Source: Neoceratodus forsteri (lineage: Eukaryota > Chordata > Ceratodontiformes > Ceratodontidae). Taken from it: DNA of 64,000 bases. Of this stretch, positions 40,041 through 51,965 are shown one piece after another. How positions within the stretch are numbered: the first letter of the stretch is position 1; the number at the start of each line of letters is the position of its first letter. Where the stretch lies: contig CM057456.1 in NCBI GenBank assembly GCA_016271365.2, positions 164,586,501 through 164,650,500 on the forward strand, given 5' to 3'. Under the pieces are notes generated by a model. That model worked only from the letters and a program-made list of their open reading frames with translations, ran no database searches and was not told the DNA's origin. Made by a program: the position numbers and the translations under genes.

Positions 40041-41264
40041 CAGATGGGAAGGGAGAGGGCGGGGACCTAGAAGAGAGCTGTCGGGGGTTCCTTGGGGTTG
40101 GCAGTGGCCTTGGAGAAGTGGCCAAGCTGCACCACAGGTCCCTGTAGCAGGCAGCAGCAGTGCCCAATCAGGGAAGGGGAATCTAAGGAAAGGACAAGAG
40201 GGAGAGGTTAAAATAGAGTTTGGGATGAGGGGTGACTGGCAGTTGATGGCCAGCAGGTGGGTGTAGGATGGAGAAAGGAACAATGGGGATTTACAGAGCA
40301 ATTAGCTGCAGGAGATTAGCAGCAGGGAATAGTGATGGGGAGGGTGGAATTTACAACAGGAAGCCATGGGCTGGTGGAGAGAAAGCAAAGAAAATGGAGA
40401 GGTAGGATAGGGGAAGAGATTGAGGTCAGTAAGAAATCTGAACTAGCTGAAGTAATTAAGGAAAGGCCTCGTTAGCTGGAGTTTGACAACAATTTTAAAA
40501 ATATAGAAGTTCATAGCAGCGGAAAGAAGTTGGTGTGTAGCCAATCAGATGATGTCTTAAAGCTGGGCAGCCAATCCTGGAGAGATAGCAGAGGTGCCCA
40601 TTTCAAAATATGGCGCAGCAAGTCAGCGTACCTGGCCTTGGTGAGAGGGACTCCGGTTCTGCAGGGGAGCAGTCAGGGGTTCCTGGGGGCAGGCTGTGGC
40701 AGTGGAGAAGTGGCCAGAACTCCACACGGATCCCTCAAGCTGGCAGCAGCAGTGCCTGATCAGGGCAGGGAATCTGATGAAAGGACAAGAGGAGAGTTAT
40801 TGTAGGGTTTGGGAAGAGGGTGACTGGCAGCAGGTGGGCATGGGACAGAGAAGGAACAATAGAGGATTTACAGAGCAATTAGGTAGAGGTGATTAGCAGC
40901 AGGGATAGCGATGGGGGTGGAATGTAAATCACTGAAAAATGGAAGGGTAAGATAAGGGAAGCAATCGAGGTCAGGGAGGAATTAATAGGATAGGAGCAGT
41001 TCAGTTACAGCACAGTATTTTTATATAAAGTGCAGAATTCAGAATGTAGAAATCAATACAACAGAAGTAAGATAGCAAATTCGATAATCACTGAAAACAG
41101 TTGCTACAGCACTTGTTAAAATTATTGAAAAAGCAGCAAAATTCCTAACTAGCCAAACATACAGGATTAATACTTAATTAAGGAAAGGCCTAGTTAGCCA
41201 GAGTTTGAAAACATTTTAAAATAAAGAAGTCCAGAGCAGCAGAAAGAAGTAGGTTGTATACTGT
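40041..41264. repeat. Tandem 0.6-0.7-kb units upstream of LINE family A copy 2
   Basis: Two diverged direct copies are seen. agaagtggccaNNctNcacNNgNtccct with gcagcagcagtgcc occurs near 40110-40165 and 40700-40755. gattNgcagcaggga occurs near 40313 and 40890. aattaaggaaaggcctNgttagc occurs at 40453 and 41176. These look like duplicated 5' UTR units of a LINE. No coding content. Confidence 0.65.
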
Positions 41265-41365
41265 ATAACCCTAAGTAAGTCAATTAACTTCCTTGTGCAT
41301 CTGGGTCACCCCTATAAATGTGCTTTGTGCCCAGTAGGCCTTATCTGATTACAAAAAAAAACAAA
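41265..41365 (+). mobile_element. SINE 3' half, same family as 32208-32405
   Basis: It reads cctaagtaagtcaattaactt, then ctgggtcacccctataaatg and gtgcccagtaggccttatctgattac with an A-run (41354-41362). It parallels the core and 3' part of the SINE at 32208-32405. The tRNA-like head is missing. Confidence 0.55.
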
Positions 41366-42225
41366 TCTCACTTAACTTTTAAGTGCATGCTTAGTGGCAG
41401 TTGCCAACTGTCCATGGAGGTCAACACATCCAGTCTGCAATTCCTCATGAGGGCATATACATGAAACTAAATAGCTACCATGAACAGCTCCTAATGAGAA
41501 GAAAAAGATGATGTATTATGCTTAAAGTGGCAGCAATGTTTCAGTGGAAAATGTCTTTCCAATAAATGCTCAGTTTCCTATGTCTCACTGATTCACAAAT
41601 GAATACATGGACTATATTCTGACTATTTCAAAGCTCTCTCATCGAACCTCTGCAAACCTATCACCTTCAGTCAAGCTCAAGAAAACTAATCCTTGAATGC
41701 AGAGTATGTAAGACTATTGGTTTACCAGAACTGACCTAGTCAGTTGGAATGCTATCTTGACTCTATCAAGGATGCCATTAAGAGTGTTGTGAAGTTCTAG
41801 TTCACTGGCAAATTGTTGGAAAAAAGTTAAACTGCACACTATGCATAGCTACTGCAAAGTCAGCACTTCATCAGCAATTCACAGTGCAAAGTGTTGATGT
41901 TAATGAATATATTTACCTATGTAATCTGTTTCTCTGTCTTATTTATAGCTAATATATATCCATGTGTGTTTTCCATTAGCCACAAATGACCCCAATTGAT
42001 CTGTGTAGCTGTGCATACAGTGAACTGCATTTTCTTTCACTCTAAATCCAGTGGGTGCCAAAGTTTTCAGACATGACGTAATAGCCTCCTGTTATATGCC
42101 AGCAACTGTCAGCATTTCATCTTGTTTGGCAGCCATCTTTTTGGTAAGTTTTAAAATAAATGTTTTAAGCTGGAATGTGAAACTTTGTTTATATGTAATG
42201 AGTGGTCAGTTTTTACTATGAATTA
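41366..42225. other. Unassigned stretch
   Basis: No coding, RNA or terminal-repeat signal could be supported. Confidence 0.3.
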
Positions 42226-43041
42226 ATAGAAACATAGAAACCTAGAATTTGATGGCAGATAAGGACCGCTTGGCCCACCTAGTCTGTCCATTTTCCTACC
42301 TAACAGATTAGCTGCAGATCCTAGTTAACCAACAGCTTACTTCCTCCTACCCCCACTAGGACTGCCTTATGTCTGTCCCATGCATTCTTGAATTCCCCCA
42401 CTGTTCTTGACTCCACAACCTCCTCAGGGAGGCTGTTCCATGCATCCACAACCCTCTCCATGAAAAAATACTTCCTCACATTACCTCTGAGCTGTCCCCA
42501 CTCTATCTTCAAATTGTGGCCCCTTGTTCTTGCACATCTCTTTTTCTGAAACATGCTACCCTCTTGGACTTTGTTGATTCCCTTGAGGTACTTGAAAGTT
42601 TCTATCATGTCCCCTCTCTCCCTTCTTTCCTCAAGGGTATACGTATTAAGCTCCTTTAGTCTTTCTTCATATGTCTTCTGGTGCAGACCCTGCACCATTT
42701 TAGTTGCCCTCTTCTGGACAGCCTCCACTCTGTCTATGTTCCTATGGAGATGGGATCTCCAGAACTGCACACAGTAATTCAGATGGGGTCTCACCAACTG
42801 TCTGTACAGAGGGATAACAACTTCCTGTTTTCTACTATTGATGCCTCTTCCTATGCATCCCAGTATCCCCCCAGCCTTCCTTACTGCCTTCTCACATTGC
42901 TTGCCCACCTTTAGGTCATCTGATATAATTACCCCCAGGTCCCTTTCTATTTTTACTTTTGTCAGTATCTCACCCCCCATTGTGTACTCTTCCCCTGGGT
43001 TTTTGTGTAATGTGTTTTTTAGATGCCGCACTACCCATTAG
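42226..43041 (-). mobile_element. CR1 3' end, well preserved, 5'-truncated
   Basis: The minus strand has the post-RT and C-terminal part of CR1 ORF2 without any stop, then a 3' UTR and a tail of tttctatg-like words at 42228-42245. The insertion is truncated at about 43040. The 3' UTR (gacagactaggtgggccaagcggtcc) equals those at 6600 and 53875. Confidence 0.9.
42321..43031 (-). pseudogene. CR1 ORF2 C-terminal 236 codons, uninterrupted
   Basis: The frame runs from the end of the RT (MGGEILTKVKIERDLGVIISDDLKVGKQCEKAVRKAGGILGCIGRGINSRKQEVVIPLYRQLVRPHLNYCVQFWRSHLHRNIDRVEAVQKRATKMVQGLHQKTYEERLKELNTYTLEERRERGDMIETFKYL) to the C-terminus (YFFMERVVDAWNSLPEEVVESRTVGEFKNAWDRHKAVLVG). It ends at a natural stop just before the 3' UTR. 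Absence of stops suggests a recent insertion compared with other CR1 pieces here. It lacks the endonuclease and RT palm because of 5' truncation, so it has no activity. Confidence 0.85.
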
Positions 43042-43615
43042 CTGATCACTGTATTTGATTGAGAATGATGGTTTTATGATTGAGATGTTAGTTATTTGAT
43101 TCAGTCAAAATCTTATGTGCACTTCAGTTATTCAATGTTTTATCCAATGAATTAATAACATTCTGGTTTATTAACAAAAATGAGTAATACTTGTCAAAAA
43201 TAGTGGGCACAACAGACAGCACACTGGCTCACTTACCCCTCCTCCCCCAACCACACATGCTCATTTATACAAGTACATGAATACTAACACTCACACTCAT
43301 TCAAAAACATAACATTCCCTGATAATTTTCATTATATAAATACTGTTATGTGTAATGTAGTGTTATCCATTCTAGAATGAAACAATGTCACATATTTTGA
43401 TGCCATTAAATTGACTTGTGCAGGTAAAGTTTGTCTATACTTAGAATACAAAAAGTCAGTGATAAATGCCATAGTTAGGTGGATCCTGCCTCCTGCATAA
43501 AACTCAACATTATTTTAAGAGATTGAACCAACATATTAGCAGTGTTTTGTATTTAGGTGTATAAAACAATTTACCTATTATGAATTATAGTTTTTTTCTT
43601 TTAATTATAGTCAGT
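43042..43615. other. Unassigned stretch
   Basis: A/T-rich, no recognised feature. Confidence 0.3.
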
Positions 43616-44120
43616 TTATAAAACTACAAAAGAGTACAAATGGGGTGTTGTTGACAACCACCAAGCAGGAGAAAGACTTGGGAGTAATCATCTCTAATGA
43701 TCTAAAGGTAGCCAAACAGTGTGACAAGACAGTTGGCAGGGCTAGTGGGATGCTGGGATGCATAGGGAGAGGCATCATCAGCAGAAGGAGGGAGGTGGTG
43801 CTGCATCTGTATAGATCTCTGGTATGACCTCACCTAGAATACTGTGTACAGTTCTGGAAGCCACATCTCCAGAAGGACATAGACAGAGTGGAGGCAGTCA
43901 AGAAGAGGCAACAAAATGGTGTGGAGTCTGCAACAAAAGCTTTATAATGTGAGGCTAAAGGAACTCAATTTGTATACCCTGGAAGAGAGAGAAGGGAGAG
44001 GGGGTATATGATGGAGACCTTTAAATACCTCACAGGGAGTAAATGAGGTACTGGATAAAAGTATTTTTCAGAGAAAAGGTGCTCAACCAAGGGGACATGC
44101 TATGAAGTTGGAGCTGACAT
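43616..44120 (+). mobile_element. CR1 post-RT fragment, same family as 42226-43041
   Basis: TTKQEKDLGVIISNDLKVAKQCDKTVGRASGMLGCIGRGIISRRREVVLHLYRSLV stops at a TGA (43825), and the text resumes as PHLEYCVQFWKPHLQKDIDRVEAV, then in other frames up to METFKYL near 44030. It lies in opposite orientation to the CR1 600 bp to the left. The C-terminal WN.LP block and tail are missing. Confidence 0.75.
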
Positions 44121-46379
44121 TCGACTGAGTCAGGAGTAATGCAGGGAGCCATCCAGATGGCCCAATGGAGTTCGGACTTGAGGACTCAGTCAGAGAAAGA
44201 GAGAGAGAGAGAGAGAGGACCACAGAGGAGGAGAGGAGCAGGTCATAAGGATGGAGGTTGGAGGTCCAACTGGATCGTCAGAGCAGAAGTAGGTTTCTCA
44301 GCACTGTGGGTGACCTGTGGGGCAGTGCTGGGCCTGCAGAACTGCAATGAAAGAAGAGACTTCCTCATCATATCTGGGAGTCAGGTTGGCAGAATTAGAA
44401 ATAAAAATGGTTCGTCAGAGAGGTCAGACAGACCCCATGGATTGGAGAGAGTGGGATAAAAAAAGTAAAAAGAAGAACACACAGCATCAGCAGTACCCTG
44501 CAGAGGAGCCAAGTAAGCAGCATCAGCCAGCCAGCTAGGGAAAGGGAGGGAGGTAGCAGACCCAGCCAGATCATCAGAGCACACTCAGGCAGCAAGAACA
44601 GCCAGATAAGGGCAAGGCTGTTCCCAGGAGGAGACCGACTATGGAGATTCACCCCACAGCATCCCAGAGGAAGAGATTTTCATCCCTGGGGCTCCGGCTG
44701 TAGAAGGCTTTAGACCAGAGAAAAGGGGGAAGCAAATGCTGACTCAAACTCAGTCACTGCTGTCCTGTAAGAGCTGGGGGGGGGGGTCATCAATTGTAAC
44801 CTGGCTGGAGGTGTTGGTCCTGGACTTGGACTAGTGGTGCAAGTCTACAGAAGTCTTCATTTTCCTGATCTGAGGGGTAGCCAGACCAGCAGAGTCAACT
44901 CAAGCAGCAGCAAGTTGTTGGCAAGAGGGCTCAGGAAGAGGAACATCATTACAGACTTACGATTAAGGTGAGTGGCTGCGTCTACAGACTTGCTAGTTTA
45001 AACTATTATACAACCTAAAAAGTTAACTTTCTGAGCTAAAAGCAATTGGTGAGGAGACTCAAGAGAGGTGACCAGCTTGCTAGCTATCTTAAAGTGAGCA
45101 AGGGACCTTGTTAAACTTAACTTGCTAAGTTGCTACTGTTTTGGTTGGGCCTTGTGGCTTTATGCAAAAATACTTTTGTTAAATATGTACACATACACTG
45201 CGAATTTGCCAAGAATTTTGAGTGTGATGTTTCCCTAACCTTTGCAAGTTCTGTAATGAAAGTATGGACTTGTGAGACGTGTATAGTAGTCTTGTCTCCT
45301 GACCTTAGGTGGCATTGCAAGAGGGGTTTTGTTTTGCAGTGTGTGCGTAACTGTAACACAGTTGGCTGATAAAAATTTGCATGGCTGGTTCGGTTATTGT
45401 TACTGCTGTGCTGCAATGTATTAGTCAGTGGTAATGCATAAAACTGAGGAACAATAATTAATTAAAGTATTTAGTGTATTTATAAGATACAGGGTATGGA
45501 TTTGTTTTTGTGTTTTATCTTCAATGTAAGCCTTAAAATCCATCACAGAGCACCTAAAGCCCCAGAGCTTCTGGAGCCTTAGCAGTCCCCAGGTCTCTGA
45601 CTTTTTACAATACTTTTTCCCACACTAAGCACACAACATACCTGTATCAGTCACTAAGAGAACCCTCGCTCAGATAAATCCAGGCATCCACCTGGCAGGA
45701 GGAGGGGGACACATACCATTTGTGAGTTTGCCTAGGGTGCCATATACCCTAAGTCTGGCCTTGTTTATATGGAATGTGAATAGGCTAGAACTCAGAAGTA
45801 GAAAACCCAATATGAGAATTGTGCATGAAATGGATGTATATGGAACTGAGTGAATAAATTATAAAATGTGTACCACATTTCATATTGTAGGCTTGCTTCA
45901 GACAATAATATGTACTATATCCTCTACCCACCTCAAAAATACTGAATCTCAAACCTCAGTCTCATTATCATTTAATGTTGCAGTTGTTATAACTGAATGA
46001 TGCAATATAAATAGTAAACATTTAATAATTCACAATTTACCACCCACCCATCCCAAACATCAAGTCATCACATGGTAGAAATGTTTGTGGATTTGTTATG
46101 GTGTTTCTTTTTACAGCATTTGTGCCACAAACTAATTAACTTCTACCAGTATTTGAGCATGTATTTATTAAACTGCATTGCAAATGTGAGGTTTTTAATC
46201 CGTAAGTCCATCTCATCCAAAGTAAGCTTACTATATTTCAGTAGATGTCCGATGTCTGTATGTATTCTGATGCACAATGTCTATCATCTACTGATTATCT
46301 TGCTTGAATGCTATCTGTATGGTAGCATAGGGCTTTTCACTTCTAACAAGTCATAAGGACTACTATTGAGCTGTGTAAG
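44121..46379. other. Unassigned stretch including a purine-rich part and a GA microsatellite
   Basis: 44121-44950 is purine-rich with a (ga)n run at about 44196-44217. 44950-46380 is A/T-rich. Open frames of about 100 codons here show no family signal, and codon content follows base composition. Confidence 0.35.
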
Positions 46380-46499
46380 TAAAGTTTATTGTTCATCCAC
46401 AAAGCATTAAGGACATTACTATCACATAAAAAAGAAAATGAAAGAGTGTTCATTTATACAGCATAGCAGTCATAGGTTAAAAGAACAATTAATTGGCAT

Positions 46500-49014
46500 G
46501 TTCAGAAATTAGTACATTGTGTGCTAAAAGTATACTCTAAATACTCTGCTTCTTTTTGCCTATAATAACAGCTGAAAGAAATGTGGCTATCATTTCTGAT
46601 TCAATTTCATTTTTAAGTTGTAGAAGAATAAAAACTGTGTCATAATTTAACTTCATGTATTTCATGAAGAAATCGTTCAAGATCAAATTTCTAGGTGTAT
46701 TGTACAATGGGCATTGGAAGATGACATGCTCAATAGTTTCACAGAAATCCTTGTTGCAGGGACATTGTTCTATATTGTGAGTGTCGTTTTTTTTTTTGTT
46801 AAAATAACTAAATTGGGATGTGATAATACTAAATCTTGCCCATGTTATGAGTGTTTTGCTATGAGGGTTAGTAGGAATTAGTAAGTAATCTTCTATGCCA
46901 TGTACTGATTTATTCCTACTAAACTAGGGGGCATGTTTTTGAGTTTTTACCATTTTCATGTCCTTTTTTTGTGCCAGCCAGAACAGTGTTTTTAAAATCT
47001 ATCCTTGAACTGTGGAGAAACAATCATACCTCTGTTATAGTCTTTCCATATATGAGATGTGTCTGTTTTGTCAAAAATGTTTAAAAGCTTTTTTAATCAA
47101 AATTGAAGAGATGCCTTCAGATACCATTTAATTTTTTCCATCAGGCATTCTTTGGGCAAGGTGTTATCAGAGTTTTTTTATTAGCCAAAGTCAGTAAGAG
47201 ACAATCCTAAGTTGAACCAAATAGCCAATTTCTATTCTACCCAGTTTTGCTGTGACCATAGCTGAGGAAGTTGATGATGGGACTTGTAAGATGGACTTAT
47301 AGTAATAAAGAAGTGTGATTTCCAATTTTGGGATTGACTGGGTGCCCCAAATGTCCACCCCATATAGGAGGAGCGAATTAAGCTTAGCTTCCCCTGCCCA
47401 TAAAGCTGGTAGAACAGTGCAGCTACCAAAGTTGTGATTAAAGTGAATTAGTGCCTTTGTAATATGTTTAGCTTTGATACTCTGTTGGTTATAATGTGAA
47501 CTCTATTTGCCATTAAAGGTAAATTTTAATCCTAAGTATGTATATTCATTTACAATTTCTATTTTATCCTCAAGGAGATTGAATTTGTGTTTAGTGTTTG
47601 TCTTTCCAAAAATAACTACTTTTATCTTTTTAAGGTTTCTTTTAAATTCAGTGTTTGACGTTTCTCAAGTATTTGGTCTAATTGGTTTTGTAGGCCCTTA
47701 CTGGTGAGGAAAAAAGTACTAAATCTTTTGTATATGCCATTATATGAAGAGGAATATTCAGAATCTTGGGTGAATCAAAATTTTCTGGATTCTCAGTTTG
47801 TAATAAAGAATCAGTATAAATACTGAATAAAACAGGGGCAAGGAGACAGCCCTGTTTAACTCCTCTAGTAGAAGATAAGTAATTTGTAACAAGTCTCTGT
47901 TTATTATATCTGATGGCCGTAGTTGTATTCAAATACAGTAAGCATATAGGACTATGTAAATTAGAAGGTAGTCCCTTATTTATTAAAATATTCCAGGTTT
48001 CTCTGTATACAGAGTCAAACACTTGTGAGAAATCAATAAATGTAGCAAAAAGTTTAGATTTCTAACATGTAGATAATTCTCAATAAGATGAGCAGAACAA
48101 TAAATGTTGTCTATTGTTGAGAAGTTGGCCATACACCCTGTCTGGAATTTAAATCGTGGGGATTTACTTTCAATCCAAGAAAGTGTTCTATTTAGTAATA
48201 TCTTTGTAAAGATTTTTGCACTAATGTCAAGTAGACTTATAGATCTAAAGTTGCTAGTTCATAAAACAAATCCTTCTTGTATATTGGGACAATAATATTT
48301 TTTTTCCATGAAGATTGGATGAATTTCTGTTTTAAACAAAGACTGAAAAACATTGCTAGAATGGGTGTCCAAAATGAAGAGTCTTTATTATGTATCTCAC
48401 CAGGAATTTGATCAGGGCCTGGGGTCTTGTTGTTTATTAACCCTGATATTGCTTCCTCAACCTCAGTAGGGGTTACAATTTGGGAGAATATCCAAGGGCC
48501 ATCATCCTGTTAATGAATGAACCCAGTAATCTCAGAGGTTCTTCCTTGTTAAATATGAGTTTAAAATGGTGAACCCAAGTTTCCTTTAGGATATAAATTA
48601 CTAGAGATGTTTGTACATAACATGTACTGTACCTGTGGCTACAAGTTTCCAAAATGTGTTTATATCATTGTTCTGAATGGCATTGTACATACTTAACTGT
48701 TATAGCTGTCTAAATGCTTGTTTCTTTCTCTCAAGACATTTTTTATATTGCTTTCTGATTTTAATTAGTAGAAAACAATTATCTCTGACTAGGTTCTTCT
48801 TTTTTTTTTATCAGTCTCCTTAATTCCTTTTTTGCAGGAGCCATCAAACCAAGTTCCTTCTGAGCCAGTTTTATGATCTTTAATGTAGATTTTTGTTTTA
48901 ATATTTTCTTGAAGTTGTATTATTGTGTTTCTCCACATCCTGTATAGATAAATCGTTCAAATTTTCAATCATTAAACTTATATCCATATCTAAAAAAATG
49001 TCATCAAGTATACT
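46500..49014 (-). pseudogene. RT and C-terminal region of LINE family C, frameshifted
   Basis: The minus-strand text includes NKQQDPRP (a nk.pGpD-like block near 48420), SNFRSISLLDISAKIFTKILLNRTLSWIESKS (48250-48160), FQTGCMANFSTIDNIYCSAHLIE (48150-48080), VFDSVYRETWNILINKGLPSNLHSPICLLYLN (48022-47925), STRGVKQGCLLAPVLFSIYTDSLL (47880-47800) and a catalytic box decayed to AYTKDLVLF (YADDLVLF expected) near 47720. A post-RT part reads YLGLKFTFNGK (47530) and WGTQSIPKLEITLLYY (47350-47300). The same blocks occur at 5985-7600 on the plus strand. Confidence 0.7.
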
Positions 49015-49180
49015 ACAGCTCAGGGGCAATGTGAGGAAGTATTTTTTCATATAGAGGGTGGTGGGCGCATGAAACAGACTTCCTGAGGAGGTTGTGGATT
49101 CTAAAACTGTGAGAGAATTCAAGAATGCATGGGACAGACATGAGGCAATTCTTGTGGGAGGGGGTAGGAAGAAATAGGCT
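49015..49180 (+). mobile_element. CR1 3' end, left part, split by the Penelope element
   Basis: Plus-strand text GNVRKYFFIERVVGA, then RLPEEVVDSKTVREFKNAWDRHEAILVGGGRKK, is the CR1 C-terminus. It runs out at 49180 in ggggtaggaagaaataggct and resumes after the PLE at 53830. Confidence 0.85.
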
Positions 49181-49605
49181 CAATTTCTTCCATGTAGAGT
49201 AAGCACCAGGAATAGTGGTGCTGCTAGGATGCTTCATAGTTTGCAGAACTAGATACAGCAGCAGCCACTCCTCAACAGAGAGACTGAAGATTTTTTTTAC
49301 TTGCTTAAAGTTGATTTATTGCAGCATAATAAATTCACCAAAGTGAGAGAAGAAGAGGAACACAGCAGTGGAAAACACCACTGCTCCTTACGTTTCACCC
49401 ACACACATGGGGGTTTCATCAGAGGATGAATCAACGTATTAGAAGCAGTTATTTTAAACAACAATCAACCAATGATGTGATCTCTAGTATACATGTCATT
49501 ATTCAAGTGATATCTGCCTCTACAAGGCCCAGTATTGTGAACCAGAACAGTGCCCAAACACAATATACATATTATTTAATAAACAATCAAGAACATATTT
49601 AGATA
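49181..49605 (-). repeat. Pseudo-LTR, copy at the 3' side of the Penelope ORF
   Basis: This is a 425-bp direct repeat of 53363-53788 with only scattered substitutions (for example gtagagtaag / gtagattaag, cacacatggg / cacacacggg). It includes a hammerhead-like core (49385-49426), a hairpin cagtgg-tgtttt-ccactg on the minus strand (49364-49383) and an A/T-rich end. Confidence 0.9.
49385..49426 (-). ncRNA. Hammerhead-ribozyme-like motif in pseudo-LTR 1
   Basis: The minus strand reads UCCU - CUGAUGA - A - ACCC (loop) GGGU - GAAA - C - GUA - AGGA. UCCU/AGGA can form helix I, ACCC/GGGU helix II, and CUGAUGA and GAAA are the two conserved core boxes. GUA is an allowed NUH cleavage triplet. Helix III is reduced to the self-complementary ACGU with no loop, so only a dimer could form it. 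Hammerhead motifs with tiny helix III are known from PLE pseudo-LTRs. Activity of this copy is inference. Confidence 0.7.
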
Positions 49606-49779
49606 CACTTGGTTCTAAAATAGTCCAAACATTCTGTTAATCCCAAACCTGTGGTGAGAACAGAAAGTTATTACTTACAAGTCATGGCAAAACAAAATTA
49701 AATGGCATTATATCACATTTAAACAGTCCATCTTAATATTCAATATTGTATTTATAAGTTACCCCCACAAAAAGTATAA

Positions 49780-49845
49780 TACATAAAATAAATACATAAA
49801 TAAATAAATAACTATAAAAATAAAAATAAATAACTAACACAAAGA
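49780..49845. repeat. A/T-rich (aaat)n-type microsatellite
   Basis: aaataaatacataaataaat and aaaataaaaataaataac fill the gap between pseudo-LTR 1 and the end of the Penelope ORF. Confidence 0.8.
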
Positions 49846-49962
49846 AGGGGGTTGAGGCGGGGTGGGGGAGGAGGTGAGAGAGGATGTCTATTGGAACCTG
49901 AAAATGGGACTACCTAATCAGAGTACTAGAAAAATCACAGATCGGTACCCAATATGGTCATA

Positions 49963-50898
49963 TTATTTAAGGAATGGTTTCACCTCAGATTTACAGTTGA
50001 GACATGGTGCTTTTAATGCTCGCAAATTAAAGATCCATTTTTGCTCTTTTTGATTGAACAAATTTTCCAAGTCACCTCCCCGAATATTAGCTGTTACCAT
50101 CTCTAGACCAATGGCATGAATCTTGTGGATGGTGTTAACTTGTGCCTGGGCTATACAGAAAGCCATAGCATAATCCAGGTTGCCTTTTTTAATAGCAGTC
50201 AAATGTTCCAAAACACAGAATCTAAATCTACATTTTGTTTGTCCTACATAATAAGCCCCACAATAACAAGATAACATGTATATAACAGCTTCTGTATTGC
50301 AATGAATACTACCTTGTATTTTTACCAATTTACCTGTTCGGGGGTTAAGAAATTCAATACATGGGTGCACAATGGAGCTAATCGTACACATCCCACATTT
50401 CTTAGTTCCCATTTTCTTGGAAAGAAGTGGGGCTTTTAATTTCTCATGATAACTGTTCATCAATTCATCTTTCAGATTTCTACCTCTTCTATAAGTAACC
50501 TGTAATGGTTTTGACAGAAAGGGTAACAAATCCTGCATGCCCCTTAGTATGCTCAAATTTTTCTTCACAGTTTCTGTGACTTGTCTGGATTTACCACCAA
50601 AAGTGATGATAAACATCACGGAGGGATCAGCTTTAATTTTTCTGCTTTTTGGGCAAAAAAGCTCCTTCCTATCCATGAGTAGTACCTCTTGTTCAACTCC
50701 CACCACATGTGTCTCGTCAAAGCCCCTCTCTAACAATTTTGTGGTCAGCTCCCATTCTCTAGATTTGTACAAATCCAAAATCCCACAGTTCCTGTGTACC
50801 TGCATGTATTGCCCTTTTGGCAAATTATGTATTACATGTTGTAGAGGACAACTAGTTGTGTGCAGCAGAGTATTTTTATCTGATTCTTTTCTGTACAA
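49963..50898 (-). pseudogene. Penelope C-terminal region with GIY-YIG endonuclease (311 codons)
   Basis: The open frame starts in the RT thumb (LLHTTSCPLQHVIHNLPKGQYMQVHRNC), runs through the connection region (LLERGFDETHV, VMFIITFGGKSRQVTETVKKNLSIL) and a cysteine cluster (KKCGMCTISSIVHPC, residues about 163-177). The GIY-YIG core is AVIYMLSCYCGAYYVGQTKCRFRFCVLEH, at about residues 204-232. It ends RGGDLENLFNQKEQKWIFNLRALKAPCLNCKSEVKPFLK, the usual PLE C-terminus, with the conserved Glu. YVG replaces YIG. The domain itself looks intact; the RT in front is broken. Confidence 0.85.
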
Positions 50899-50958
50899 AT
50901 CTGTGCAAAGTGAGCCATCTTCCTGTTTGGAAATCGTGAGGTCAAGAAAGTGTATGGA

Positions 50959-51907
50959 TTACTTATTTATGTTAACTTTAAATCTCAAATGCTGATTTGT
51001 ACCCTCCAGGTATTGTACAAATTCAAAAAATTCACTTTCCGTCCCTTTCCACATAAGCAGAAAATCTTCTATGTACCACTTGTATAAATTAATATCATCA
51101 TAAAATCTATTGTTTGAACTGTCAAAAACAAAAGTGTCTTCATATACACTTAAATAGATGTTTGCCAAACTGGAGGCTAAGGTAGCCCCAATTGCGGCAC
51201 CTTTTGTCTGTTTGTAAATTCTAGTCTCAAAAAGAAAGATGTTGTTTTTTAGTACCATTTCAATTAGACTTATCAGCATGTTAATTTTTTGTTGAGTCAG
51301 ACTAGTGTGTCATAACAGATGTTCTTGTATAGACTGTAGCGGCCCCCCCATGGGGGATATTTATATACAAAGATTCCACATCCATGGTTACCAAAAATGA
51401 ATCCTGTTCACAATAAATGTTGTCTATAATGTCTAAAACCTGACTGGTATCCCTTATGTAACTCTGTATTTTGGGAACAGTAGGTTTGAGGAAACTATCC
51501 ACAAATTGTGATAGAGGATCTGTAACCCATCCGATGCCCGAGACTATGGGGCGTCTGGGTGGGTTAACTGGATCTTTGTGGATTTTAGGCAGGGTATAAA
51601 AAACATTTTTTTAGGGTGTTCAACTGCTAGGAAAAAAGCTCATCAATCGATATCAAACCCTCCTGATACTGTATATATCAAAAAGATAGAGTTCTATCTC
51701 TTGCTTAATCTTAGTAGTGGGCTCAAAAGTTAATAGGCGATAGAATTGTTCATCACCGAGCTGTCTATAAGCCTCCTTAACATAGTTTTCAACTTTCTGC
51801 ACTCCAACACTACCTCCCTTATCTGCAGCCTTGATGACTATTTGTTTGTTATTTTTCAAGTCATGTAATGCCTCTCTTTCTTGTTTCTTTAGATTGTTAT
51901 AACACAT
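50959..51907 (-). pseudogene. Penelope reverse transcriptase in three frames, catalytic box altered
   Basis: Frame 51907-51653 reads NLKKQEREALHDLKNNKQIVIKAADKGGSVGVQ (the PLE IVIK.aDKGG block). Frame 51502-51302 reads LVTMDVESLYINIPHGG, with the first catalytic Asp. Frame 51279-50959 reads YKQTKGAAIGATLASSLANIYL and WYIEDFLLMWKGTESEFFEFVQYL at 51078-51010. PLEs normally have YIDD; here the first Asp is Glu (YIED). A conserved-type IKTKDPVNPPRRPIVSGIG-like segment lies in another frame near 51520-51580. Inactive. Confidence 0.85.
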
Positions 51908-51965
51908 ATAATGGGGGTTTGATATAATATACTAAGATCTGTGGTGCAACAATCAATAAAAGTTT

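Noticed and set aside
50537..50995. 152-codon plus-strand frame
   Set aside because: Shadow of the Penelope protein on the minus strand.
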